Shown here piece by piece: positions 1 to 6,422 of a stretch of 16,345 nt of DNA. The notes beneath the pieces are model-generated. The model made no database searches. It was not told the origin of the DNA and worked only from the letters and a program-made list of their open reading frames with translations. This DNA comes from Deltaproteobacteria bacterium (GTDB lineage Bacteria; Desulfobacterota; Desulfarculia; Adiutricales; Adiutricaceae): assembly GCA_031278795.1 (NCBI GenBank), contig JAITJT010000229.1, forward strand, positions 1 through 16,345. Reading direction: 5' to 3'. Numbering within the stretch: the first letter of the stretch is position 1; each line of letters begins with the position of its first letter. The translations under genes and the position numbers were made by a program.

Positions 1-1508
1 GAGCTGGCCGCGGTCTGCTTGTTGAAGATGCCCTCCGCCTCGCTTTCTTGGGTGATGGTCTCGCGGTAGACCACCTGGGGTTTACCAACCCGTGGATTGA
101 GGCCGTGTTCCCGGCCCAGGCGGTGGATGAGAACGTCCAGGTGCAGCTCACCCATGCCTGAGATTATGGTTTGTCCGGTGTCCTCGTCCACCTTAATCCT
201 AAAGGTGGGATCCTCCTCGGTCATCTTGGTTAAGGCATCGATTAGCCTGGGCGCGTCCGCGGCGCTCTCCGGCTCCACGGCCCGGCTAATAACCGGCTCA
301 GCAGCTCTAATGGTCTCTAAGAGAACGGGCCTGTCCTCGGCGCAGATAGTGTCGCCGGTGATGGCCGAGCGTAAGCCCACAATGCCCACTAAATCGCCGC
401 TTTTAGCTTCAGCTATCCTGTCCCTCTTACCGGCGTTTATGCGGTAGATGCGGCTTATCTTATCCTTTTGGGAGCGCCTGGCGTTTAGTACCTCTCCGCC
501 TTCCTTCATGGTTCCGGAGTAGATGCGCACGAAATTTAGCTTTCTACCCTGCTCCATCATCTGGATCTTGAAGACCAAGGCGGCTAGTGGGTCTTGGTCT
601 CTGGGCTCAATCAACACTTCCTTGTTCCCAGCGGTAACAGCCGGTATGGGAGGAAGATCCGGAGGGGCGGGAAGATAATCCACGATTCCGTCCAAAAGGG
701 GCTGAACTCCCTTGTTGCGGAGGGCTGCCCCCGCAAAGACTGGCACCAATTTTAGCCCAATGGTCGCCTTTCTAATGGCTGCCTTTAGCTCTGGTACGGT
801 AAACTCCTCATCATTTAAATAGCGGTCCATCAGGGCCTCGTCCGTGTCCGCCACGGTCTCAACTAGGACCCTTCTTTCGGACTCAGCCTCGGCTCTTAAA
901 TCTTGCGGGATCTCACTAATTAGCATCTCAGAGCCTAAGGAGTCGTCCGTCCAGGAGTAGAATTTCATCTCCAAGAGGTCGATTACGCCTTTAAAAGCGT
1001 CCTCCTCGCCCACGGGCCTGGTAATAACCAGGGGCGTGGCTGAAAGTTTATCCCGCAGCTCGCCTATAACTTTCTGGAAATCAGCTCCAACCCTGTCTAT
1101 CTTGTTGATGAAGGCAAGCTTAGGTACAAGATATCGATCTGCCTGGCGCCAAACAGTCTCGGACTGGGGCTGCACGCCCCCCACCGCGCAAAATACTCCC
1201 ACAGCCCCGTCTAGTACTCTAAGGCTCCTCTCCACCTCTATGGTGAAGTCCACGTGCCCGGGGGTGTCTATGATGTTGATGGTGTCGTTCCTCCACTCAC
1301 AGGAGGTAACGGCGCTCATGATGGTGATGCCCCGGGTCTGCTCCTCGGGCAAGAAATCCATAGTGGCCTCACCGTCGTGAACCTCCCCTATCTTGTGGGT
1401 TCTTCCGGTGTAGTAGAGTATGCGCTCGGTTAGAGTGGTCTTGCCAGCATCAATGTGGGCAATGATGCCTATGTTGCGCAATCTGGTTTTAGGGTTGACC
1501 TGGGCCAT
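1..1508 (-). CDS. fusA: Elongation factor G, N-terminal part (cut by window edge)
   Basis: Ribosomal translocase: a GTPase that moves tRNA and mRNA through the ribosome after peptide bond formation and takes part in ribosome recycling. The frame reads from ATG at 1508 to the window edge, giving about 502 of the usual roughly 690 residues; the C-terminal domains lie outside. The GTP-binding motifs are intact: P-loop AHIDAGKTT at residues 17-25, switch region EEQTRGITI at about 55-63, DTPGH at 81-85 and NKID at 135-138. Domain II and the start of domain III follow. The switch reads EEQTRGITIMSA instead of the common ERGITI(T)SA, and no rpsL, rpsG or tuf is adjacent, so this may be a second EF-G copy of the type known in spirochaetes and deltaproteobacteria; that subtype is inferred. 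The ribosome binding site is weak, and a tandem 16-base repeat lies just upstream. purE lies 87 bases upstream on the same strand and may be cotranscribed. Confidence 0.95.
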   Translation of the reverse strand, partial: MAQVNPKTRLRNIGIIAHIDAGKTTLTERILYYTGRTHKIGEVHDGEATMDFLPEEQTRGITIMSAVTSCEWRNDTINIIDTPGHVDFTIEVERSLRVLDGAVGVFCAVGGVQPQSETVWRQADRYLVPKLAFINKIDRVGADFQKVIGELRDKLSATPLVITRPVGEEDAFKGVIDLLEMKFYSWTDDSLGSEMLISEIPQDLRAEAESERRVLVETVADTDEALMDRYLNDEEFTVPELKAAIRKATIGLKLVPVFAGAALRNKGVQPLLDGIVDYLPAPPDLPPIPAVTAGNKEVLIEPRDQDPLAALVFKIQMMEQGRKLNFVRIYSGTMKEGGEVLNARRSQKDKISRIYRINAGKRDRIAEAKSGDLVGIVGLRSAITGDTICAEDRPVLLETIRAAEPVISRAVEPESAADAPRLIDALTKMTEEDPTFRIKVDEDTGQTIISGMGELHLDVLIHRLGREHGLNPRVGKPQVVYRETITQESEAEGIFNKQTAAS

Positions 1509-1519
1509 GGATTTCAAAG

Positions 1520-1552
1520 ACCTGTTTTATGCTTGAACCTGTTATATGCTTG
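1520..1552. repeat. Tandem 16-base repeat upstream of fusA
   Basis: Two copies of ACCTGTTWTATGCTTG lie at 1520-1535 and 1537-1552, one base apart, with a single mismatch. They sit 12-44 bases upstream of the EF-G start codon, in the stretch where a ribosome binding site would be expected and is not obvious. On the coding strand each copy carries ATAACAGGT or AAAACAGGT. A role in translation control or as a regulator site is speculative. Confidence 0.6.
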
Positions 1553-1595
1553 TGAAAATGTTTAGTGATTGTTTACAAGAGCTAAGTAAGGGCGC

Positions 1596-2123
1596 TCAGG
1601 GAGCGCCCAATACCCGCTCCGCTTGGAGCTCCGCGTTAGCTGATTCTACCTGGGCCTTTTGCTGCTTTTTAAAATTTTGGAACTTTTGCCTAAGCTCACT
1701 ATCATTGAGGGAGAGTATCTGGATAGCCAGATAGGCGGCGTTTTTAGCTCCGTTAACGGCCACGGTCGCCACCGGAACAGCTGATGGCATCTGCACGGTG
1801 GAAAGCAGCGCGTCCAAACCCAAGAGCGGGCCTGACTGGATGGGCACGCCAATCACCGGAAGGGTGGTGGACGCGGCCAGGGCCCCGGCCAGATGGGCGG
1901 CCATGCCGGCTCCGGCGATTATTATCTTAAGGCCTTTGGACTCGGCATCTTTGGCGTAGCTCGCGACTTTTTCCGGGTCGCGGTGGGCTGAGGCTATGAG
2001 CATCTCAAAGGGAACCCCGAAGCTTGTAAGTAGCCCTCCGGCCTCACCCATGACACCAAGGTCGCTCTTTGAGCCCATGACTATGCCAACCACCGGTACG
2101 GCTTTGGGGTTTTCGCTCATCAT
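1596..2123 (-). CDS. purE: N5-carboxyaminoimidazole ribonucleotide mutase (PurE)
   Basis: Purine biosynthesis enzyme that makes 4-carboxy-aminoimidazole ribonucleotide, in bacteria usually from N5-CAIR supplied by PurK. The 175 residues match the family length. Visible motifs are the phosphate-binding GSKSD at 17-21, SAHRDPE at 45-51 with the likely catalytic His47, GAGMAAHLAG at 71-80, and SGPLLGLDALLSTVQMP at about 97-113. HRDP and GAGMAAH replace the commoner HRTP and GAGGAAH. The start is one of two adjacent ATG codons (2123 or 2120); AAGGAG at 2132-2127 leaves 3 or 6 bases, so 2120 may be used. No purK is visible nearby. A small inverted repeat (GGGCGCTC/GAGCGCCC, 1590-1608) overlaps the stop codon but lacks a T-run, so fusA downstream may be read through. 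Confidence 0.93.
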   Translation of the reverse strand: MMSENPKAVPVVGIVMGSKSDLGVMGEAGGLLTSFGVPFEMLIASAHRDPEKVASYAKDAESKGLKIIIAGAGMAAHLAGALAASTTLPVIGVPIQSGPLLGLDALLSTVQMPSAVPVATVAVNGAKNAAYLAIQILSLNDSELRQKFQNFKKQQKAQVESANAELQAERVLGAP

Positions 2124-2173
2124 AGGCTCCTTTACAAGAAAATCTTTAGTAGCTGCGCCACATGGCGCATAAA

Positions 2174-2197
2174 GTAAATGCTACATTAGTTTTTTTT
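2174..2197 (-). repeat. Recurring intergenic motif, copy A (A-tract plus TGTAGCAT)
   Basis: The minus strand reads CCAAAAAAAAC, then CTAA-type spacing, then TGTAGCATTTAC (2185-2174). The same arrangement of an A-tract followed by TGTAGCATNWAC recurs at 5257-5290 (minus) and 7493-7522 (plus), always outside genes. Here it overlaps the predicted -10 of purE. Function unknown. Confidence 0.45.
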
Positions 2198-2211
2198 GGC
2201 TCAGGTGTCAA
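2183..2211 (-). promoter_or_regulatory. Candidate sigma-70 promoter of purE
   Basis: On the minus strand TTGACA (2211-2206) is a perfect -35 box, followed after 17 bases by TAATGT (2188-2183), a weak -10. The spacer contains a run of eight A. The predicted start, about 2176, leaves a leader of about 50 bases before purE. The -10 overlaps one copy of a recurring TGTAGCAT motif. Confidence 0.5.
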
Positions 2212-2252
2212 GATAAGGGCATAGGCACCCTCAAGCCCTTAAAGGGCTAAAG

Positions 2253-2285
2253 GGGGCCGCGGCGCCGGAGGCGCCCCGCGGCCCC
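2253..2285. repeat. GC-rich hairpin in the purE-gmhA divergent region
   Basis: GGGGCCGCGG (2253-2262) pairs with CCGCGGCCCC (2276-2285). Inside it CGCC (2263-2266) pairs with GGCG (2270-2273) around a 3-base loop, with a 2-base bulge. Just before it lies a near-perfect palindrome AGCCCTT-A-AAGGGCT (2234-2248). There is no T-run on either side, so it does not look like a terminator. It lies between two promoters that face apart. Confidence 0.6.
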
Positions 2286-2346
2286 TAAGTCCCCCAAAAG
2301 CTCCCAAGAAACTTCCATCTTTAATCCATGTACCTAAAGTGGTATA

Positions 2347-2355
2347 TGTTATAAT
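2347..2355 (+). promoter_or_regulatory. Extended -10 promoter of the gmhA operon
   Basis: TGTTATAAT is a perfect extended -10 element (TG-N-TATAAT, with TATAAT at 2350-2355). There is no recognisable -35, which is typical of extended -10 promoters. The predicted start, about 2362, leaves a short leader of about 29 bases to the GTG start of gmhA. Confidence 0.65.
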
Positions 2356-2390
2356 CTGCTTTTTAGCCTTCCCCTTAAACTGGAGCGAGC

Positions 2391-2966
2391 GTGATATCCC
2401 TCATTAACCAAGCCATCCTTGACCTTAAAGATTCCCTAGACGAGGCTAAAAGCCAGGAGTCCAGCATCATGGAGGGGGCTCGCCGCTTCGCGGCCTCCCT
2501 TAAGGATGGAGGCACCGTGTTCATCTGCGGCAACGGCGGCTCCGCCGCCGAGGCCCAGCATTTCGCGGCGGAATTCGTGGGACGTTTCCTGACCGAGCGG
2601 CCCGGGCTACCCTCGGTGTCTCTATCCGCCGACACCTCCAAGCTAACGGCCATAGGTAACGATTACGGCTACGACGAGGTATTCGCCCGCCAACTAAAGG
2701 CTTTAGCCAGACCCGGTGACTGCCTCTGGGCGCTTTCCACCAGCGGCACCTCCAAAAACATCATCAAGGTCTTGGCGGCGGCCAAGGAAAGGGGCATCTA
2801 CAGCCTCTTCATGTGCGGAAAGACCCTCTCGGACCCATCCATAGCCGACACGGTGCTCTACTCCCCGGCTCCCTTCACCCCAAGGATTCAAGAGCTGCAC
2901 CTCCTCTACGGACACCTCATCTGCCACCTGGTGGACGAGATACTCTTCTCCTCCAAAGGTGAATGA
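2391..2966 (+). CDS. gmhA: Sedoheptulose-7-phosphate isomerase (GmhA)
   Basis: Converts D-sedoheptulose 7-phosphate to D-glycero-D-manno-heptose 7-phosphate, the first committed step to the heptose of the lipopolysaccharide inner core; cytosolic, normally a tetramer. At 191 residues it has the family length and is a single SIS (sugar isomerase) domain. Motifs are GNGGSAAEAQHFAAEFVGRF at 47-66, with Glu61 at the place of the E. coli catalytic Glu65, the sugar-phosphate loop STSGTSKNI at 116-124, and a C-terminal helix with His175 matching catalytic His180. The start codon is GTG, with GGAG 5-8 bases upstream and an extended -10 promoter further up. It begins a run of same-strand genes, with the next gene 12 bases after its stop. 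The other ADP-heptose genes are not in the window. Confidence 0.93.
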   Translation: MISLINQAILDLKDSLDEAKSQESSIMEGARRFAASLKDGGTVFICGNGGSAAEAQHFAAEFVGRFLTERPGLPSVSLSADTSKLTAIGNDYGYDEVFARQLKALARPGDCLWALSTSGTSKNIIKVLAAAKERGIYSLFMCGKTLSDPSIADTVLYSPAPFTPRIQELHLLYGHLICHLVDEILFSSKGE

Positions 2967-2978
2967 CGAGGCCCCATA

Positions 2979-3941
2979 TTGCCAATCGATCTTCCCGAAC
3001 TGGATCCCAAAAAGATCACTCTGACATCCCTTAAGAGCCGCCACTCCAAGGTTAGCGCGGCCGACTTTGGAAAAGCCCTGGCGCCTGGCGGAAGCTTCAA
3101 GGGTTTTATAGATTCCCTCCCCAACATCCTCTCGGCTAAAGACCTAAAAGACGCGGCCCTAGCCATAGCCAAGGCCCATAAGGCCGGAAAAACCGTCATG
3201 CTCGCCATGGGCGGCCATCCGGTGAAGGTGGGGCTCAATCCTCTCATTATTAGTCTCCTTGAAAAAGGCTTAATCTCATCCATCTCCGGAAACGGCTCGG
3301 TGATGGTGCACGATAGCGAGATAGCCTTAAACGGCTCCACCTCAGAGGACGTGAGCGGTACCTTGGACGAGGGGGCCTTTGGGGTCACAGATGAGACGGG
3401 ATCTCTTATATCCCTAGCCGCGCGAAACGCGGCTAGGGATAATCTTGGCTTGGGAAAGGCCCTGGGCCAGGCCTTATTGGATCTTAAGCCTGCCTATGCG
3501 GATCTATCTCTCTTCTGTGCGGCTTATAAGCTCAAGGCGCCCTTGACCGTGCACGTGGCCCTGGGAACGGATGTCTACAACATCCATCCGGACGCTGACG
3601 GGGCGGCCCTGGGGAAGGCATCCATGGATGATTTTTTGACATTCTCCCGCCTGGTTGCCACTTTGGAGGATGGAGTCTTTATTAATCTAGGCTCTGCTGT
3701 CATAATGCCGGAGGTTTTTTTAAAGGCCGTATCCCTTACCCGCAACCTAGGGTTCAGGCAGCCAGGGCTCACCACCATCAACATGGACTTCATCCACCAG
3801 TACCGCACCAGGGTAAACGTAGTGGAGCGCCCCACCCACACAGGTGGCAAGGGCTACAACCTGGTGGGGCACCATGAGATAATGTTTCCCCTGCTCATGA
3901 ACATGGCGCTGGAGTATTTGGAATCCGGGGAGGCGCGTTAG
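2979..3941 (+). CDS. Conserved protein of unknown function, possibly deoxyhypusine-synthase-like
   Basis: A 320-residue, apparently cytosolic protein with no signal peptide or membrane segment. The only available start is TTG at 2979, with GAGG 7 bases upstream; a TGA (the gmhA stop, same frame) precedes it, so no longer form exists. Conserved-looking blocks are a glycine-rich MGGHPVKVGLNPL at about 77-89, SGNGSVMVHDSEIALNGSTSEDV at about 103-125, and a C-terminal stretch with NLGSAVIMPEVFLKA and VGHHEIMFPLL. The alternation of glycine-rich loops suggests a nucleotide-binding Rossmann-like fold; from memory of the family, such proteins have been called deoxyhypusine-synthase-like, but the assignment is weak and the substrate unknown. 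Tight coupling to gmhA (12-base gap) suggests a link to heptose or envelope sugar metabolism. It is followed after 5 bases by an exported protein gene. Confidence 0.85.
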   Translation: MPIDLPELDPKKITLTSLKSRHSKVSAADFGKALAPGGSFKGFIDSLPNILSAKDLKDAALAIAKAHKAGKTVMLAMGGHPVKVGLNPLIISLLEKGLISSISGNGSVMVHDSEIALNGSTSEDVSGTLDEGAFGVTDETGSLISLAARNAARDNLGLGKALGQALLDLKPAYADLSLFCAAYKLKAPLTVHVALGTDVYNIHPDADGAALGKASMDDFLTFSRLVATLEDGVFINLGSAVIMPEVFLKAVSLTRNLGFRQPGLTTINMDFIHQYRTRVNVVERPTHTGGKGYNLVGHHEIMFPLLMNMALEYLESGEAR

Positions 3942-3946
3942 TCATA

Positions 3947-4600
3947 ATGTTCAAGCGTATCTTAAAACATCTTGTGAAGCATATGGTTAAAACCGCTATT
4001 AAAACCATGCCTCATGGGAAAGGACACCTCCTTGTCGCCTTAATCTGCGCGGCCGTTCTCGCTTTCACCATTCTCCTAGGCGATCCTCTCGATGCCCAGA
4101 CCACGAAAAAAAAGCCGTCTCCCAAGGCCTCCAAGAGTACGAGTAAAGACGCGAAAGAGGAGCCGCCCGCGGAAGAGGTTAAGGTAGGCGCCCCCAAGCC
4201 GCTTAGCTCCAGAAGCCTAGCCCACTTGTACGTGCTCATGAAAAGCGAACCGCCTTTAGCCCCCATCGACCTGGATTATTACATAAGCCATCTCGCTCAG
4301 ATAATTTCCCTGGATAAGAATCCGGAGAACGTGGGCCTGGTCCTGGAGGGGACCGGCTGGACCGAAAGTAGGTTAGCCTATGTGTGCGTGAAAATCGGTC
4401 TGGGGCTCATGGGCATCCTGGACAGTGAGAAACTGGATCCCAAGAGATATCCGTTTTTTGTCTACCCCTCCAAAGAGGAGGAGGAGCTCATAGCCCTCAT
4501 GGAGCCCGACATTTCCAAGGCTTACAAGGCCATCATCCAGAAGGACGAACCCAGAAACCTAAGGGGAACCAGAGGCAAATCCCAGAGGAGAAATCCCTAA
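3947..4600 (+). CDS. Exported protein of an unrecognised family, copy A
   Basis: A 217-residue protein not recognised as any known family. The N-terminus is basic and long (about 26 residues), then a hydrophobic segment at about 27-44 and a possible signal peptidase site after Ala50 (LDA|Q). Residues 52-85 form a Lys/Pro/Glu/Ser-rich linker, and 90-195 a compact domain ending in a basic tail (RGTRGKSQRRNP). The domain aligns with that of the downstream gene at 4707: both carry DK(N/D)PE, a T-E pair, VxxKI and an exact MGIL, followed by a Pro-Ser or Ser-Pro step and an acidic helix. The start ATG lies 5 bases after the preceding stop with only GGGGAGG 13-19 bases upstream, suggesting translational coupling. 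Probably periplasmic or inner-membrane anchored; function unknown. Confidence 0.8.
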   Translation: MFKRILKHLVKHMVKTAIKTMPHGKGHLLVALICAAVLAFTILLGDPLDAQTTKKKPSPKASKSTSKDAKEEPPAEEVKVGAPKPLSSRSLAHLYVLMKSEPPLAPIDLDYYISHLAQIISLDKNPENVGLVLEGTGWTESRLAYVCVKIGLGLMGILDSEKLDPKRYPFFVYPSKEEEELIALMEPDISKAYKAIIQKDEPRNLRGTRGKSQRRNP

Positions 4601-4706
4601 AACATTTTTAGTTTTTGTTCTTAAATATAAATACCACGTCTTTAATACTTTTTGGAAATGCTTAGACGTTTCCATTACAACAAAATCAACAATTGAGGTT
4701 CCCAAA

Positions 4707-5147
4707 ATGTTTAAACGTATCCATTCCCTTTCCAAAACCGCCCTTCTGGCGGCCGTCATCATGGCTGTTCTCTCTCTCATGATCCAGGGCGTTTTTTCCA
4801 CTCCAGTGTCCGCGCAGCCTGGAGATGACCCAAACTACAAATATCCTGTGCTCACTGACAAGGATTTCCAGCTCTTTCTAAATCTCATCGACTACCTCGA
4901 AACCGATAAAGATCCTGAACTATTCTACAAGGACAATAATGTCACGGAGGAATATGCCCAGGTGGTGATTTACAAAATTTCCGTGAACACCATGGGTATA
5001 CTCACAGGCAACACGGAAGAGGTGGGCAAGGAATTCGGGCAAAATATCGTTTTCTCTCCAGAAGAGACACAAATATTCGATAAATATCAAGATCAGATTA
5101 TAGCGGGACTCGTGAAATTGGGTTCCAAACCAGCCGAAGATGAGTAG
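4707..5147 (+). CDS. Exported protein of an unrecognised family, copy B
   Basis: A 146-residue protein with a clear signal peptide: basic n-region, hydrophobic core at about 11-30 and VSA|Q cleavage after Ala36, so the mature form would start with Gln, as predicted for the upstream copy. The mature domain (about 46-140) aligns with that of the 3947 gene: TDKDPE at 66-71, VTEEYAQVVIYKI at 79-91, MGIL at 96-99, and SPEE before an acidic C-terminal helix. It lacks the Lys/Pro linker and basic tail of copy A. GAGG at 4695-4698 is well placed. The 106-base gap before it is AT-rich and has competing inverted repeats (ACGTCT 4636-4641 with AGACGT 4664-4669; GGAAA 4654-4658 with TTTCC 4669-4673) and a lone TATAAA, so a separate promoter is possible. 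A strong terminator follows. Probably periplasmic; function unknown. Confidence 0.82.
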   Translation: MFKRIHSLSKTALLAAVIMAVLSLMIQGVFSTPVSAQPGDDPNYKYPVLTDKDFQLFLNLIDYLETDKDPELFYKDNNVTEEYAQVVIYKISVNTMGILTGNTEEVGKEFGQNIVFSPEETQIFDKYQDQIIAGLVKLGSKPAEDE

Positions 5148-5201
5148 AATCTCGAAAATTAAAAAATTTCCTTAAAGCTTAATCCTTCAAGGGAAAATCG
5201 C

Positions 5202-5248
5202 AAAGGCCGCGGAGTAGCATCCGCGGCCTTTGGTTTTTCCTCTTTTTT
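5202..5248 (+). terminator. Intrinsic terminator of the gmhA operon
   Basis: A perfect 12-bp stem, AAAGGCCGCGGA (5202-5213) with its complement at 5220-5231, closes a 6-base loop and is followed by a T-rich run to 5248. It lies 55 bases after the stop of the last exported-protein gene. Confidence 0.92.
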
Positions 5249-5434
5249 ATGTATAAGTTTATGCTACATCTCTCTAAAGCATCTTTTTTTGTGGCAGAAT
5301 ATAAAGAGCTATAAGTGAAATGACATTATTTGCCATATGATGCATGGAACATAAATATTGTTCCACATGTTTTAGCCTTGAATTATAGCTGCATTTTTTT
5401 TGCATTAGAATGGCTTAAAGATATAAATGAGATT
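5249..5434. other. AT-rich gap between convergent genes
   Basis: No protein gene is supported here. It holds an inverted repeat TGGAACA (5345-5351) / TGTTCCA (5359-5365) with a 7-base loop, and copy B of the recurring motif: on the minus strand an A-tract (5290-5284) followed by TGTAGCATAAAC (5268-5257). No good terminator for the minus-strand gene ending at 5435 was found. Confidence 0.5.
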
Positions 5435-5902
5435 TTATTTTTTCGTCTCCAAATAGTAGTGGAAGTGGCAGATGTCCCCTCCCTCCATTATGGTGCTCTT
5501 GCGAATAAGTAAGAGATCAGGCGCGTATCCTTTGACAAATCCCGAGTCCCGCGAGCAGGAGAGAATGAAACCCAGATCCTCTATGCCTAGCTCCCTGTAC
5601 ATCTCGCAGTAAGCGCAGCGGGTCACCTCGTAGTCGAAAGTATTGTCGTCCAATTTCAGCACCCTGGTTTCCAGGGCTCCGCCTTTTTGCCAGAGCGGCT
5701 GGATGGCCGCCAGTTCCCTGGGGCCTGGTTTTACATTTTCCTTTTCCGCCATCTTTCGTCCGGCCTCCACGGCCGAGCGCTCTATGGTCTTGAGGAGCGC
5801 TTCTTTGGCCTTTTCCTCCCCATAGTCCTCTTTCAAAACATCATATACGGTTTTGAGTATCTGGGCCTCTATCCTTCTTTGCTCTAGAAGTGTTATCTCC
5901 AT
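5435..5902 (-). CDS. L-2-amino-thiazoline-4-carboxylic acid hydrolase-like protein
   Basis: A 155-residue soluble protein resembling the ATC hydrolase family, whose founding member opens the thiazoline ring of 2-amino-thiazoline-4-carboxylate on the way to L-cysteine in Pseudomonas; many anaerobes carry relatives of unknown substrate. The family-like C-terminal half is clear: TRCAYCEMYRELG at 94-106, LSCSRD at 114-119, GYAPDLLL at 125-132 and TIMEGGDICHFHY at 137-149, with Cys96, Cys99, Cys116 and Cys145. The N-terminal half is helical. ATG at 5902 is chosen because GGAGG (5911-5907) sits 4 bases upstream; a longer reading from 5965 would translate through a terminator hairpin. It follows desulfoferrodoxin on the same strand, so a role in sulfur or redox stress metabolism is a reasonable guess. 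Confidence 0.8.
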   Translation of the reverse strand: MEITLLEQRRIEAQILKTVYDVLKEDYGEEKAKEALLKTIERSAVEAGRKMAEKENVKPGPRELAAIQPLWQKGGALETRVLKLDDNTFDYEVTRCAYCEMYRELGIEDLGFILSCSRDSGFVKGYAPDLLLIRKSTIMEGGDICHFHYYLETKK

Positions 5903-5911
5903 GTTTCCTCC

Positions 5912-5959
5912 AAAAATATGGCCGCCCCCGTTTCCAAATAATTTGGGGATGGGGGCGGC
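5912..5959 (-). terminator. Intrinsic terminator after desulfoferrodoxin, abutting the next ribosome binding site
   Basis: GCCGCCCCC (5951-5959 as read on the minus strand) pairs with GGGGGCGGC (5929-5921), with an inner CCAAAT/ATTTGG stem at 5934-5946. On the minus strand it is followed by CATATTTTT (to 5912), and GGAGG of the ATC-hydrolase-like gene starts at the next base. It can end the rbr-dfx transcript or act as an attenuator for the next gene. Confidence 0.8.
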
Positions 5960-5987
5960 AAGCAAAAAGAAATGTGATCGGATTTGA

Positions 5988-6362
5988 CTAGGCTTTCCAG
6001 AGCCCGTGTATGTTGCAGTACTCCCTGGCGGTGGGCGTGCCGTCGGTCGTCTTGAACACGGCCTCCGGGACGTCTCCGGCCTTGAGGTGCTTCTTCTGGG
6101 TGACTCCGTCCACCGTTATCTCAATCCACTGGATGAAGTGCTTCTCCTCCGAGGGGTGGATAGTGGAGCCGATGGTCACCTTGTATCCGCCGTCCACCTT
6201 GGTGATGACTGGTACGTGCTTCTCCTTGGCGCCGTCCGAGGTGTTGGCTTCTTGAAGGATCATGGGCTCCCCGCAGCAAGAGGGGATGCAGCCTGAGCTG
6301 GTCTCCACCTCGACCGTCTGGGGACACTTGGCGCATTTGTATATTTCACTGATTTGGGTCAT
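5988..6362 (-). CDS. dfx: Desulfoferrodoxin (superoxide reductase)
   Basis: Reduces superoxide to hydrogen peroxide without making oxygen; a cytosolic defence typical of anaerobes. The 124-residue protein is the two-domain class I form. The N-terminal desulforedoxin domain has the FeCys4 ligands Cys10, Cys13, Cys29 and Cys30. The C-terminal reductase domain has the catalytic EKHVP (Glu47, Lys48, His49) and the iron ligands His69, His75, Cys116 and His119 in EYCNIHGLWKA. All key residues are present, and the sequence is close to the sulfate-reducer proteins. AAGGAG lies 6 bases before the ATG. It follows rubrerythrin after 60 bases, which include a short TGTC microsatellite, and probably shares its promoter; rubrerythrin would remove the peroxide this enzyme makes. 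Confidence 0.97.
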   Translation of the reverse strand: MTQISEIYKCAKCPQTVEVETSSGCIPSCCGEPMILQEANTSDGAKEKHVPVITKVDGGYKVTIGSTIHPSEEKHFIQWIEITVDGVTQKKHLKAGDVPEAVFKTTDGTPTAREYCNIHGLWKA

Positions 6363-6422
6363 GTTGCTCCTTTATACTTTGTCTGTCTGTCTGTTGTTGG
6401 AAGAGTCGCGCTCCGGATGGTA

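Noticed and set aside
1590..1608. Intrinsic terminator between purE and fusA
   Set aside because: The 8-bp stem overlaps the purE stop codon and is not followed by a T-run on the minus strand.
5330..5512. 60-codon plus-strand frame
   Set aside because: Its second part is antisense to the hydrolase-like gene, there is no ribosome binding site and no recognisable protein character.
5903..5965. Upstream in-frame start for the ATC-hydrolase-like gene
   Set aside because: The extra residues are encoded by the terminator hairpin and its T-run, while GGAGG is correctly spaced for ATG at 5902.
6380..6396. TGTC microsatellite between rbr and dfx as a phase-variation tract
   Set aside because: Only about three to four units and located outside coding sequence and promoter boxes; too short to suggest slippage control.
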